The notes beneath the pieces are model-generated. The model saw only the letters and a program-made list of their open reading frames with translations, was not told the DNA's origin and did no database searches. A program made the translations under genes and the position numbers. Below are positions 44,961 to 53,064 of a DNA stretch of 64,000 nucleotides, one piece after another. How positions within the stretch are numbered: position 1 is the stretch's first letter; each line of letters starts with the position of its first letter. Source of the DNA: DATHGT01 sp035317605 (GTDB taxonomy: Bacteria; Methylomirabilota; Methylomirabilia; Rokubacteriales; CSP1-6); NCBI GenBank assembly GCA_035317605.1, contig DATHGT010000209.1:42308-106307 (forward strand). The letters are read 5' to 3'.

Positions 44961-45780
44961 GACGACCGCCGGCCCCAGGCCGACCCTGGAGTCGATCCTC
45001 GACCTCAACGCGCTGCCGTGGACGCTGCGCGAGCAGATCTACGTGCGCCTGTGCCCCGAGGAATTGCTGGCGCGCTTCGGGGTGAACCGGGGGACCCTGC
45101 TCAACGGGGCGGGGGAGCGCACGCTCAGGGTGGCCGCGCCGGACGAGGGCTCGTGGGCGCGCCTGGATCTGCGCGAGGGGTGTCACGACCGCGACCCCGT
45201 GCTGGTCGTCGACATCGCCATGTCCGCCTTCGGCGTCCCCGAGCTGACGTTCGTGCAGATCAACGATCCCGCCGCCCCCCGCTACGGCGTCGACCGCGAC
45301 GCCGACGGTCAGGACACGCTGCTCGGCACCGTGTCGCGCAACCTCGACGAGGAGGGCCGCGCGCTCGGCGACGGTCTCGGTCCCGGTCAGGTCCGGCGCG
45401 GACTCCGGATGCTCGGGCGCGTGCTCGAGTGCATGGACGGGTTCTGCCGGATCCTCGGGCGCGATTGCTACCTCGTGGAGCCGCTCTTCTACCACTCGGC
45501 CCTCGTCTACGAGCGCCACGGCTGCGACTACCTGATGGGGCGCGAGCTGATGGACGAGATCCACGCCGGCTTCCAGGAGGGCGGTCCGCTCCACCGGCTC
45601 CTCGACGATTCCACGCCGTTCCGGCGGCGCGGCTTCGACGCCACCGTGCGCGGCCGCAGCTGGGCCATTCACGACGGCATCCTGGACGCCGTGGCCACCG
45701 GCGGCTGGTCGGGCGTGAAGATGTACCGCGTCCCCGGCCGCCCCGCCGCGGTCTCCACCTTCCCCGGCGGGATCTACTAG
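44953..45780 (+). CDS. Uncharacterised cysteine-rich protein
   Basis: 275 aa, not recognised. It is soluble, with no signal peptide or membrane helix. Six cysteines: C34, C77, C160, C165, C172, C191; the C160-x4-C165-x6-C172 cluster (LECMDGFCRILGRDC) near HGCDYLMGRELMDEI could bind a metal or cluster. Other notable segments are RYGVDRDADGQDTLLGT and FRRRGFDATVRGRSWAIHDGI. It is translationally linked to mobA and lies 12 bases before thiI, so a role near sulfur or cofactor chemistry is possible but unproven. Confidence 0.75.
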   Translation: MSETTAGPRPTLESILDLNALPWTLREQIYVRLCPEELLARFGVNRGTLLNGAGERTLRVAAPDEGSWARLDLREGCHDRDPVLVVDIAMSAFGVPELTFVQINDPAAPRYGVDRDADGQDTLLGTVSRNLDEEGRALGDGLGPGQVRRGLRMLGRVLECMDGFCRILGRDCYLVEPLFYHSALVYERHGCDYLMGRELMDEIHAGFQEGGPLHRLLDDSTPFRRRGFDATVRGRSWAIHDGILDAVATGGWSGVKMYRVPGRPAAVSTFPGGIY

Positions 45781-45792
45781 AGCGATCCGCGC

Positions 45793-46989
45793 GTGGCCAG
45801 GCTGCGGCAGTCACTCATCGTTCACTATCACGAGATCAGCCTCAAGCGCGGGAACCGTCCGCTGTTCCTGCGGCATCTGCTGCGGAACCTGGAGCGCGCC
45901 ACCAGCGACCTCGGACCGGTGAGCGTTCACCAGCGTCCCGGCCGCATCCTGCTCGACCTCGAGGGCAACGCGCGGGGGGATGCGGTGGCCGCGCGCGTCT
46001 CGCGGGTGTGCGGCGTGGCCAGCGCCGCCCTGGCCTCGCGCGTGCCCTCCTCCGTCGACGCGATGAAGGGCGCGGTGGCGGCGCTCGTCGAGGGCCGCCG
46101 CTTCGCGTCGTTCCGCATCTCGGCGCGGCGCGCCTTCAAGACGTATCCGATGACGTCGGTCGAGCTGAACCGCGAGCTGGGGGCCTTCGTGGTGGCGCGC
46201 ACGGGAGCGCGGGTCGACCTCACGAACCCGGAGCTCGAGATCCACGTGGAGGTGTTGCCCGCCGAGACGTTCGTCTACGCCGGGCGGGTGTCCGGCCCCG
46301 GCGGCCTCCCCGTGGGCACCGCGGGCACGGTGGCCGCGTTGCTCTCGGGCGGGATCGATTCACCGGTGGCGGCCTGGCGCATGATGAAGCGCGGCTGCCG
46401 CGTGATCTTCGTGCACTTTCACAGCGTGCCCTATCTGCCGGCCACCTCGCAGGCCAAGGCGCGGGCCCTCGTCGAGCGGCTCACCGAATGGCAGTATCGC
46501 TCGCAGCTCTTCCTGGTCCCCCTCGGCGAGATCCAGCGCGAGGTCGTGCTCTCGGTGCCGCCGCCCCTCCGGGTGATCGTGTACCGCCGCATGATGGTGC
46601 GAATCACCGAAGCGATCGGCCGACAATCGGGCGCGCTCGCGCTGACCACCGGCGAGAGCCTGGGGCAGGTGGCGTCGCAGACGCTGACCAACATCGCGCG
46701 GGTGAACGAGGCGGCGACGCTGCCGATCCTGCGCCCGCTCATCGGCATGGACAAGCTCGAGATCACCGCCGAGGCCCAGCGGCTCGGCACCTTCGAGATC
46801 TCCATCGAGCCCGACGCCGACTGCTGCACCCTGTTCGTCCCCAAGCATCCCTCGACGCGGGTGAGCGAAGACGAGATCCGCGCCGCCGAATCGCCCCTCG
46901 ATCTCCCCCGCCTGATTGCCATGGGCGTCGACGGTACCCGGCTCGAAGTCTTCGAGTTTCCTCCGGCGCTGGCGGGACGCCATATGTAG
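45793..46989 (+). CDS. thiI: tRNA 4-thiouridine synthase / thiamine sulfur-transfer protein ThiI
   Basis: 398 aa. Ferredoxin-like and THUMP domains occupy about 1-165 (LIVHYHEISLKRGNRPLF, VDLTNPELEIHVEV). The PP-loop ATP pyrophosphatase domain has LLSGGIDSPVAAW with the loop starting at S185, LALTTGESLGQVASQTL, and PDADCCTLFVPKHPSTR. The C-terminal rhodanese domain of the E. coli protein is absent, as in many bacteria and archaea, so sulfur delivery must differ. GTG start 12 bases after the Cys-rich gene. Confidence 0.93.
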   Translation: MARLRQSLIVHYHEISLKRGNRPLFLRHLLRNLERATSDLGPVSVHQRPGRILLDLEGNARGDAVAARVSRVCGVASAALASRVPSSVDAMKGAVAALVEGRRFASFRISARRAFKTYPMTSVELNRELGAFVVARTGARVDLTNPELEIHVEVLPAETFVYAGRVSGPGGLPVGTAGTVAALLSGGIDSPVAAWRMMKRGCRVIFVHFHSVPYLPATSQAKARALVERLTEWQYRSQLFLVPLGEIQREVVLSVPPPLRVIVYRRMMVRITEAIGRQSGALALTTGESLGQVASQTLTNIARVNEAATLPILRPLIGMDKLEITAEAQRLGTFEISIEPDADCCTLFVPKHPSTRVSEDEIRAAESPLDLPRLIAMGVDGTRLEVFEFPPALAGRHM

Positions 46990-46994
46990 GTGCC

Positions 46995-47023
46995 TTGACA
47001 CGTGGTGCCCCTACCGCTATGGT
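46995..47023 (+). promoter_or_regulatory. Sigma-70 promoter for rpiB-glyA-nrdR
   Basis: TTGACA (46995-47000), 17-base spacer, TATGGT (47018-47023). Initiation near 47030 would be only about three bases before the rpiB ATG, giving a leaderless or nearly leaderless mRNA. Confidence 0.7.
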
Positions 47024-47032
47024 GAAGCCCGT

Positions 47033-47503
47033 ATGTCGGCCATCGCCCTCGGCGCCGATCACGCGGGTTTCGCGCTCAAGCAACTCCTGAAGGTCTGGCT
47101 CGAGGGGCAGGGCCACACGGTGCTCGACGTGGGCACCCACACCGCCGAGTCCGTCGACTATCCCGATTACGCCAGCGCGGTCACCGACGCGCTGCTCGTC
47201 GGCGCCGCCGAGCGCGGCATTCTCGTGTGCGGGACCGGACTCGGCATGGCGATGGCCGCCAACAAGGTCCCGGGCGTCCGCGCCGCCTCCTGCGTCGACG
47301 CCTACACCGCGCAGATGGCCCGCGAGCACAACGACGCCAACGTCCTCACCCTCGGCGCGCGCATCGTCAAGGGCGAGGACGCGATCGAGATCGTGCGCGT
47401 GTGGCTCGACACCGCCTTCGCCGGCGACCGTCACATCAGGCGCCTGGCCAAGCTCGTCGCCCTCGAACGGAAGGAGCACCGCTGGCATGTCCCGGCTCAC
47501 TGA
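47033..47503 (+). CDS. rpiB: Ribose-5-phosphate isomerase B
   Basis: Interconverts ribose 5-phosphate and ribulose 5-phosphate. 156 aa. Shows IALGADHAGFALKQLL, VDYPDYASAV, GILVCGTGLGMAMAANKVPGVRAASCVD and REHNDANVLTLGARI. C and D/H active-site residues are in the usual places. ATG 47033 is just after a consensus promoter. It overlaps glyA by 17 bases; rpiB-glyA-nrdR is a common order. Confidence 0.95.
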   Translation: MSAIALGADHAGFALKQLLKVWLEGQGHTVLDVGTHTAESVDYPDYASAVTDALLVGAAERGILVCGTGLGMAMAANKVPGVRAASCVDAYTAQMAREHNDANVLTLGARIVKGEDAIEIVRVWLDTAFAGDRHIRRLAKLVALERKEHRWHVPAH

Positions 47504-48731
47504 CGTCGATCCCGAGATCGCCAAGGCCATCGGCGACGAGACCGAGCGTCAGCGCCGAAACCTGGAATTGATCGCCTCCGAGAACTTCGTGTCGCGGGCC
47601 GTGCTCGAGGCCGTCGGCTCGGTGCTGACCAACAAGTACGCCGAAGGCTATCCGGGGCGGCGGTACTACGGCGGCTGCGAGGTCGTGGACGTGGTCGAGG
47701 ACCTGGCCATCGCGCGGGCGCGCGAGCTGTTCGGCGCCGAGCACGCCAACGTCCAGCCCCACTCGGGCGCCCAGGCCAACATGGCCGTGTACTTCACCGT
47801 GCTCAAGCCGGGCGACGTGGTCCTCGGACCGAACCTCTCCCACGGCGGGCATCTCACCGCCGGCAGTCCCGTGAATTTCTCGGGCAAGCTCTACCAGATC
47901 GTCCCCTACGGCGTGCGCGCCGACACCGAGCGGATCGATCTCGACGAGGTGAGGGACCTGGCCCGTCGCCACCGTCCACGGTTGATCATCGCGGGCGGCT
48001 CGGCGTTTCCGCGCGCGATCGACTTCGCTCCCTACGCGGAGGTCGCGCGCGAGGTGGGCGCGCTGCTGATGGCGGACATCGCTCACCCGGCCGGGCTGGT
48101 GGCCGCCGGCCTTCATCCCTCGCCGGTCGGCCTCGCCGACTTCGTGACGACCACCACGCACAAGACGCTGCGCGGGCCGCGCGGCGGCATGGTCATGTGC
48201 CGCCCCGAGCACGCCCAGGCGCTGGACCGCACGGTCATGCCCGGCGTGCAGGGCGGGCCGCTCATGCACGTCATCGCCGGCAAGGCCGTGGCGTTTCGCG
48301 AAGCGCGGACGCCGGAGTGGCGCGCATACCAGCAGCAGATCGTGCTCAACGCGGCAGCCCTCGCGCAGGCGCTGCTCGAGCGAGGCTATCGTCTCGTCTC
48401 TGGCGGGACCGACACGCATCTGCTCCTGATCGATCTGAGCGACCGCGACATCACCGGCAAGGACGCCCAGGAGGCGCTGGACCGGGCGTGGATCACCGTC
48501 AACAAGAACACGGTGCCGTTCGAGAAGCGCAGCCCGATGGTGACCAGCGGCGTCCGGATCGGGACGCCGGCCGTCACCACCCGCGGCATGCGCGAGCCCG
48601 AGATGGCCCAGATCGCCGCGCTCATCGACCGCGTGCTCGGCGGTGGCGGCTCGTCGGCGGTCGAGACGGCCGTGCGCGGCGAGGTGCAGGAGCTGACGGG
48701 GCGGTTCCCACTCTATCCGGTGACGGGCTGA
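47487..48731 (+). CDS. glyA: Serine hydroxymethyltransferase
   Basis: PLP enzyme converting serine plus THF to glycine and 5,10-methylene-THF. 414 aa. Shows NLELIASENFVSRAVLEAVGS, NKYAEGYPGRRYYGGCEVVD and ANVQPHSGAQANMAVYF. The PLP lysine is K226 in TTTTHKTLRGPRGG, with AGVQGGP-type PGVQGGPLMHVIAGKA and IGTPAVTTRGM later. It supplies the one-carbon units used by purN and purH nearby. Confidence 0.97.
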   Translation: MSRLTDVDPEIAKAIGDETERQRRNLELIASENFVSRAVLEAVGSVLTNKYAEGYPGRRYYGGCEVVDVVEDLAIARARELFGAEHANVQPHSGAQANMAVYFTVLKPGDVVLGPNLSHGGHLTAGSPVNFSGKLYQIVPYGVRADTERIDLDEVRDLARRHRPRLIIAGGSAFPRAIDFAPYAEVAREVGALLMADIAHPAGLVAAGLHPSPVGLADFVTTTTHKTLRGPRGGMVMCRPEHAQALDRTVMPGVQGGPLMHVIAGKAVAFREARTPEWRAYQQQIVLNAAALAQALLERGYRLVSGGTDTHLLLIDLSDRDITGKDAQEALDRAWITVNKNTVPFEKRSPMVTSGVRIGTPAVTTRGMREPEMAQIAALIDRVLGGGGSSAVETAVRGEVQELTGRFPLYPVTG

Positions 48732-48747
48732 ACGGAGGCGGAGAGCG

Positions 48748-49248
48748 ATGAAGTGTCCGTTCTGCGGCCATACCGAGGACCGCGTGGTCGACTCGCGGGT
48801 CGGTCGCGACGGGGAGTTCATTCGTCGCCGCCGCGAGTGTCTGAAATGTCACCGTCGCTACACGACCTATGAGTACATCGAAGACGTCCTCCCCCACGTG
48901 GTCAAGCGCGACGGCCGGCGGGAGCCGTTCGATCGGGTCAAGCTCCGGGGCTCGATCCTGAAGGCGTGCGAGAAGCGCTCGGTGGGGGTGCCGGCCGTCG
49001 ACGACGTGGTCGCCGACATCGAGGCCAAGCTGCACGAGCGCGCGGAGAAGGAGATCTCGAGCCTGGAGCTGGGCGACATGGTCATGGAACACCTGCAGCG
49101 GCTCGACCAGGTGGCCTACGTCCGCTTCGCCTCGGTCTACCGCCAGTTCAAGGACATCAATCAGTTCATGGACGAGGTCAAGGGCCTGCTCAAGACCGAC
49201 AAGCCGGGCCCGCCCACCAAGCCGCGTCCCGCCGTCCGGCCCAAATAG
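48748..49248 (+). CDS. nrdR: Transcriptional repressor NrdR
   Basis: Represses ribonucleotide reductase genes in response to dATP/ATP. 166 aa. Zinc ribbon cysteines C3, C6, C31 and C34, with RRRRECLKCHRRYTTYEYIE, then an ATP-cone (VVKRDGRREPFDRVKLRGSI). The Pro/Lys-rich tail after residue 150 is unconserved. GGAGGCGGAGAG precedes ATG 48748. Confidence 0.96.
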   Translation: MKCPFCGHTEDRVVDSRVGRDGEFIRRRRECLKCHRRYTTYEYIEDVLPHVVKRDGRREPFDRVKLRGSILKACEKRSVGVPAVDDVVADIEAKLHERAEKEISSLELGDMVMEHLQRLDQVAYVRFASVYRQFKDINQFMDEVKGLLKTDKPGPPTKPRPAVRPK

Positions 49249-49262
49249 CGCTCCAGATAGTG

Positions 49263-49293
49263 CGGCCCTGCCGGAACGGGAGGCCGACAGGGC
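49263..49293. terminator. Hairpin between nrdR and the convergent micro-gene
   Basis: GGCCCTG pairs with CAGGGCC, extended inward by CGG/CCG across one mismatch. It lies 15 bases after nrdR and 19 bases beyond the stop of the minus-strand micro-gene, so it could terminate both. There is no U-tract on either side. Confidence 0.45.
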
Positions 49294-49311
49294 CGAGCGC
49301 CGCAGGGGCGC

Positions 49312-49350
49312 CTACTTCTTCTTCTTCTTGGCCGCCTTCTTCTTCGCCAT
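49312..49350 (-). CDS. 12-residue Lys/Ala micropeptide
   Basis: ATG 49350 to TAG encodes MAKKKAAKKKKK. It has a strong ribosome binding site (GGGGGTGAG ending five bases before the ATG) and a near-consensus sigma-70 promoter about 40 bases upstream, and is followed by a hairpin. It is too short for normal gene calling. The product would be a highly basic peptide that could bind nucleic acid or membranes; the transcript could instead act as a small RNA. It is convergent with nrdR and divergent from the radical SAM gene. Confidence 0.55.
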   Translation of the reverse strand: MAKKKAAKKKKK

Positions 49351-49388
49351 CGTCTCACCCCCTTCCCGGTTCGGGTGCTGTCCCGGGC

Positions 49389-49417
49389 ATGCTAGTGGCG
49401 GTGTCGCGGCCTGTCAA
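49389..49417 (-). promoter_or_regulatory. Sigma-70 promoter for the Lys-rich micro-gene
   Basis: On the minus strand: TTGACA (49417-49412), exactly 17 bases, TAGCAT (49394-49389). Initiation near 49382 leaves a leader of about 31 bases. Confidence 0.65.
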
Positions 49418-49494
49418 GGGCAAAATCCCATATACGGGGGCGTGACGGTGTCGCTGCCCCTACATCTAGGGCGTGCGGTCTGACGGCATGGAGT

Positions 49495-49523
49495 TTGACA
49501 CTCCCAAGGTCGAATGGTAGGGT
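49495..49523 (+). promoter_or_regulatory. Sigma-70 promoter for the radical SAM gene
   Basis: TTGACA (49495-49500), 17-base spacer, TAGGGT (49518-49523). Initiation near 49530 rules out an upstream ATG at 49514 and supports the start at 49571. The 322-base gap 49249-49570 is thus occupied by a hairpin, a micro-gene and two divergent promoters. Confidence 0.65.
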
Positions 49524-49570
49524 CTCGCCAACGTCCAGCGGTCAACTCACTCCTCGGGGAGAGCTCACCG

Positions 49571-51391
49571 ATGAAGCGCGCACTCAAAAAACTCGTCTTC
49601 GTGGAGCCCAGCTCGACGCATCTTCACATCTACAGCCGGGTCACCATCCCGCGGCTCGGCTCGGTCTTGCTCGCGACCATCATGCGCGCCAAAGGCTACG
49701 ACGTGCGCGTGTACATCGAGGACATCCACGACGTCGACATGAACGAGGTGCTGTCGGCCGACCTCGTGGCGATCTCCGCGATCACCTCGACCGCGCCCCA
49801 GTCGTACCGGCTCGCCGACACCGTGCGCGCGGCCGGCGGCATCGCCGTGATGGGCGGCACCCACACCAGCTTCCTGCCCGAGGAGGGCCTCGAGCACGCG
49901 GACTTCGTGGTCCGCGGCGAGGGGGAGTTCGCCTTCCAGGAGCTGGTCGACGCCATCCAGGCCGGCCACGGGGTCGAGAAGATCCAGAACCTTTCGTACC
50001 TCGTCGACGGGCACCTGGTGAACAACCCCGAGCGCCCGAAGATCCCCAACCTCGACGTCAACCCCATCCCCGACTATCACCTGATCACCGGCTGGAAGCC
50101 GGGCGGGGTCATCTCGGTGGCGACCTCGCGGGGCTGCCCGTTCTCGTGCACGTTCTGCTCGGTGCCTGGCATGTACGGTCACGCCTTCCGCACCCACTCG
50201 ATCCCCCGCGTGCTGGAGGAGCTGGAGACGCATCGCGGCAACATGTACACGTTCTTCGCCGACGACATCTTCACCGCCAACAAGAAGCGGGTGAAGGAGC
50301 TGCTGCGGGGGATGATCGAGCGCGACCTGACCCCGGACTGGGGGGCCCAGGTCCGCACGGAGACCGTCGACGACCCCGAGCTGCTCCAGCTCATGCGCGA
50401 CTCGCGCTGCTTCAACGTCTACGTCGGCTTCGAGTCCATCAACCCGCGCACGCTCAAGCTCTTCCAGAAGAAGCAGGACCTGGCCAAGATCGAGCGCGCC
50501 ATCGACCTCTTCCACGCCCACAAGATCCGCATCCACGGGATGTTCGTGGTGGGCTCGGACGAGGACGAGGTGGACGTCCTAGACGCCACCGCCGAGTTCG
50601 CGCTCAAGCACGACATCGACTCCATCCAGTTCATGATCCTCACCCCGATCCCCGGCTCGCCGGACTGGGACGGCATCTACGCCCGCGGCGAGAAGTACGT
50701 GGTCAGCCGCAACTGGCAGTTCTACGACGGCCACCACGTCGTCCACCAGCCGCGGCGGATGTCGCCCTACGAGCTGCAGGTAGGGGCGCTGAACGCGATG
50801 GCGAAGTTCTACTCGTGGCGCAGCATCCTGGGTAAGCTCCTGACCGGCGACAAGTACTACGCGGCCATCCGCTACTACGGCAAGAAGATGATCCGGGACT
50901 GGTGGAAGGACCCCGAGAACCGGGCCCACGTGGACTGGCTCAAGGGCCAGCTCTTCAACGAGCGAGAGCAGCTCGGCCGCGTGTCATTCAAGACGGTCGG
51001 TCTGCCGGAGCTCTTGCTCCAGGATTCGATCGGACGGCTGCTCCAGCGCTTCCTCGGCGAGCTGGGGGTCACGGTGGTGCCGCTGGCCGAGGCCGCGATG
51101 GAGGGCGCCAGCTCGCTCGCGCGCCAGACCGTCGACTGCGTGATCACCCCGATCGTCAAGCGCGCGGAGAAGGAGCGCGAGGAGTTCTACGCGCGGCTCA
51201 CCGCGGTGAGCACCGCGCTCCAGTCGCAGATCGGCAAGCACCCCAAGATCAACTTCCCGCTGATCGGCGGGCAGGGGCCGGTCTTCGAGCCGTTCGCCCG
51301 CATCGGGCTGCTCTTCACCAAGAACCTCGACCGCATCCGCGAGGCCTACAAGACCGCCGGAGTCGCCGAAGGTCTCTGGGAAGCCGCGTAG
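49571..51391 (+). CDS. B12-binding-domain radical SAM protein
   Basis: 606 aa from ATG 49571 (GGGGAG upstream). Residues about 10-130 resemble the cobalamin-binding domain (IPRLGSVLLATIMRAKGYDVRVYIEDI, GGIAVMGGTHTSFLPEEGL). The radical SAM cluster is C189-x3-C193-x2-C196 (GCPFSCTFCS). TFFADDIFTAN and the NVYVGFESINPRTL and HGMFVVGSDEDE segments continue the barrel. The C-terminal 200 residues are helical and less conserved. The family includes BchE-like and hopanoid or lipid methylating enzymes; the substrate is unknown. It has its own promoter and repeat copy E behind it. Confidence 0.88.
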   Translation: MKRALKKLVFVEPSSTHLHIYSRVTIPRLGSVLLATIMRAKGYDVRVYIEDIHDVDMNEVLSADLVAISAITSTAPQSYRLADTVRAAGGIAVMGGTHTSFLPEEGLEHADFVVRGEGEFAFQELVDAIQAGHGVEKIQNLSYLVDGHLVNNPERPKIPNLDVNPIPDYHLITGWKPGGVISVATSRGCPFSCTFCSVPGMYGHAFRTHSIPRVLEELETHRGNMYTFFADDIFTANKKRVKELLRGMIERDLTPDWGAQVRTETVDDPELLQLMRDSRCFNVYVGFESINPRTLKLFQKKQDLAKIERAIDLFHAHKIRIHGMFVVGSDEDEVDVLDATAEFALKHDIDSIQFMILTPIPGSPDWDGIYARGEKYVVSRNWQFYDGHHVVHQPRRMSPYELQVGALNAMAKFYSWRSILGKLLTGDKYYAAIRYYGKKMIRDWWKDPENRAHVDWLKGQLFNEREQLGRVSFKTVGLPELLLQDSIGRLLQRFLGELGVTVVPLAEAAMEGASSLARQTVDCVITPIVKRAEKEREEFYARLTAVSTALQSQIGKHPKINFPLIGGQGPVFEPFARIGLLFTKNLDRIREAYKTAGVAEGLWEAA

Positions 51392-51418
51392 CCCCGCGAC
51401 AACAGCCGCCGTGATATC

Positions 51419-51495
51419 GAGGACGGCCCCGGGTTCCCCGGGGCCGTCCGAGCGTTCGGGGGGTTTGGGGGGCCCGTGGCTAGGCTCCCCATGTC
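51419..51495 (+). repeat. Dispersed two-hairpin repeat, copy E (between convergent genes)
   Basis: Hairpin I is a perfect 13-bp stem: GGACGGCCCCGGG (51421-51433), TTC loop, CCCGGGGCCGTCC (51437-51449). Then GAGCGTTC and G-runs. Hairpin II: GGGGGGCC (51467-51474), loop CGTGGCTA, GGCTCCCC (51483-51490), one G-T pair, then ATGTC. It separates two convergent genes and may terminate both. Confidence 0.88.
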
Positions 51496-51497
51496 GG

Positions 51498-52256
51498 TCA
51501 ATTCGGTTCGATTCGCCAGATGGGCCCCTGAAAGTACAGGGGCCCTTCGGCTTTCAGGAAGGCGGGGGCGTCGCCGGGCAGGATCCAGCAGTGGGCGTCG
51601 GGGATGTCGGCCACGAGCAGGGACGCGAAGAGGCCCAGCTGGGGACGGATCGCCCAGCGAATCACCCGCATCGGAGAGTCGCTGACCGGCACCGGATCGT
51701 TGCCGAGGGGCAGGAGCTGGAGCTTCACCAGGCGCGGCTTCGGCGTGAAGGCCACCACCTGCACGATCGCGCTCTCGTCGGCGGGCAGGTTTTTGAGCAG
51801 GAGCGAGAGCATCCCGTTGTACGCGTCGGGGGGCAGCGCGAAGCGACCGGTCAAGAGCTGCTCGGGGCTTTCCTCGTCGGCGCGGTAGCGGACCTCGTAG
51901 CGCTCGTGCTCGCGGTCGATCGACGCGTCCAGGGTCTCCGGAAACGACGGTCCGCGCTGCACGAGGCGATAGCGCAGGAGACTGAAGACGCCGGCCTGAG
52001 AGAAGACCACGTGCTCGTCGTAGAGCGAGCCGTCGGTGAAGCGGAACGTCATCCGGCTATCGACCACGTCGCCCCGCGCGACCTGGACCAGATCGCCCTG
52101 AGCCAGCTTCTGGCCGGTCAGCGATCGAACGACCGGGAACGCTCGCGTCACGCCTTCCTGGAACATCACCCGAACCGTCTCGGCGTCGACCGCGTGCGGG
52201 ATCGAGAGGGCGGCACACACGAGCGCAATCGCGAGCGAGGTGAGTCGGACGATCAT
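51498..52256 (-). CDS. Secreted protein of unknown function
   Basis: 252 aa from ATG 52256. A clear signal peptide (MIVRLTSLAIALVCAALS, cleavage likely after AVDA) leads into a mostly beta-rich periplasmic domain. Segments such as FRFTDGSLYDEHVVFSQAGVFSLLRYRLVQRGPSF-like strands and PDAYNGMLSLLLKNLP are seen; no catalytic motif is recognised. A 16-residue longer start (52304) would bury the signal peptide. It follows the phosphoribosyltransferase on the same strand, with a small GCGGGC/GCCCGC stem in the gap (52263-52286). Confidence 0.78.
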   Translation of the reverse strand: MIVRLTSLAIALVCAALSIPHAVDAETVRVMFQEGVTRAFPVVRSLTGQKLAQGDLVQVARGDVVDSRMTFRFTDGSLYDEHVVFSQAGVFSLLRYRLVQRGPSFPETLDASIDREHERYEVRYRADEESPEQLLTGRFALPPDAYNGMLSLLLKNLPADESAIVQVVAFTPKPRLVKLQLLPLGNDPVPVSDSPMRVIRWAIRPQLGLFASLLVADIPDAHCWILPGDAPAFLKAEGPLYFQGPIWRIEPN

Positions 52257-52332
52257 GTCAGAGCGGGCAGCAAGAAAAGTGCCCGCAGGGCGCGATTGAT
52301 CCACCGCCGCGCGCGGGGCAGGCGTCGGTCGG

Positions 52333-53016
52333 TCAGGAGGGCCGAGACTCCTGCACGGACGAGGGCCGCCGATGCGCGCGGCGACGGACGAACTCCTCGT
52401 TGAGCGGGACGCCCCGGCGGCAGTACGGGCAATCGTCAGGGGAATAAGTGGGAAAGTCTCTGCTCACGAGGCTGAAGACCGGCTTGTCGTTCAGCTCCAC
52501 CGACGTCCGGCGCCAGAGACAGCCGGCTCCGACCACGTGTCCCCCGAGCTGCTCGACCAGGCTGATCAACAGGTTGAGCGTGGTCCCGGTGGAGACGAGG
52601 TCCTCGATGAGCAGGACGTGGGTGCCGGCCCGGATGAGCCGCTGGAACTCGACGGGCAGGCTCACCCGCCGCTTGCCGCCGGAGAGCCCTTTGGTTCCGT
52701 AGATGACTACCGGACGGGAGGGATGGGCGCGGGCCACGCAGTGCGAGAGGATCAGCGCGGCCGGGCCCGTCGACAGCACCACGTCCACCGGCCACGCCGC
52801 GAAGTGCTTGGCGATGACGGCGCCCAGCCCTTCCGTGAACGACGGTTCGGTCGTGACCAGCGTCTTCTCGATGTACTCGCTGGTGTGCTGGCCGGAGGGA
52901 AGGAGGATGTGATCGTTCGAGTGATAGGCGCCGGTGCGCTTGAGGATCTCCAGATGGATCTTCTCGCGGACCTCGGTCTCGACGACGTTGGGATCTTTGC
53001 TCGGGGCGGCGCTCAT
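52333..53016 (-). CDS. Orotate phosphoribosyltransferase-like protein
   Basis: 227 aa from ATG 53016 with a strong AGGAGGAGG upstream. The PRPP loop is LLIEDLVSTGTTLNLL (residues 135-150), with DVVLSTGPAALILSHCVA and VVIYGTKGLSGGKRRVSLP before it. The N-terminal ILKRTGAYHSNDHILLPSGQHTSEYIEK resembles OPRT (lxxxGAyxxghFxLxSGxHs). The C-terminus has DDCPYCRRGVPL. It may be OPRT or another purine/pyrimidine PRTase. It is divergent from tsaB. Confidence 0.85.
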   Translation of the reverse strand: MSAAPSKDPNVVETEVREKIHLEILKRTGAYHSNDHILLPSGQHTSEYIEKTLVTTEPSFTEGLGAVIAKHFAAWPVDVVLSTGPAALILSHCVARAHPSRPVVIYGTKGLSGGKRRVSLPVEFQRLIRAGTHVLLIEDLVSTGTTLNLLISLVEQLGGHVVGAGCLWRRTSVELNDKPVFSLVSRDFPTYSPDDCPYCRRGVPLNEEFVRRRAHRRPSSVQESRPS

Positions 53017-53064
53017 CCGATCCTCCTCCTTTCGATCATTAGACCACATGCTAGACTGGCTGCC

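Noticed and set aside
45793..46989. ThiI considered broken because the rhodanese domain is missing
   Set aside because: Rhodanese-less ThiI proteins of about 390-400 aa are common; PP-loop and THUMP domains are complete.
49514..49570. Upstream start for the radical SAM gene at 49514
   Set aside because: It overlaps the -10 element of a good promoter and lies upstream of the predicted transcription start; ATG 49571 has a ribosome binding site and the conserved N-terminus.
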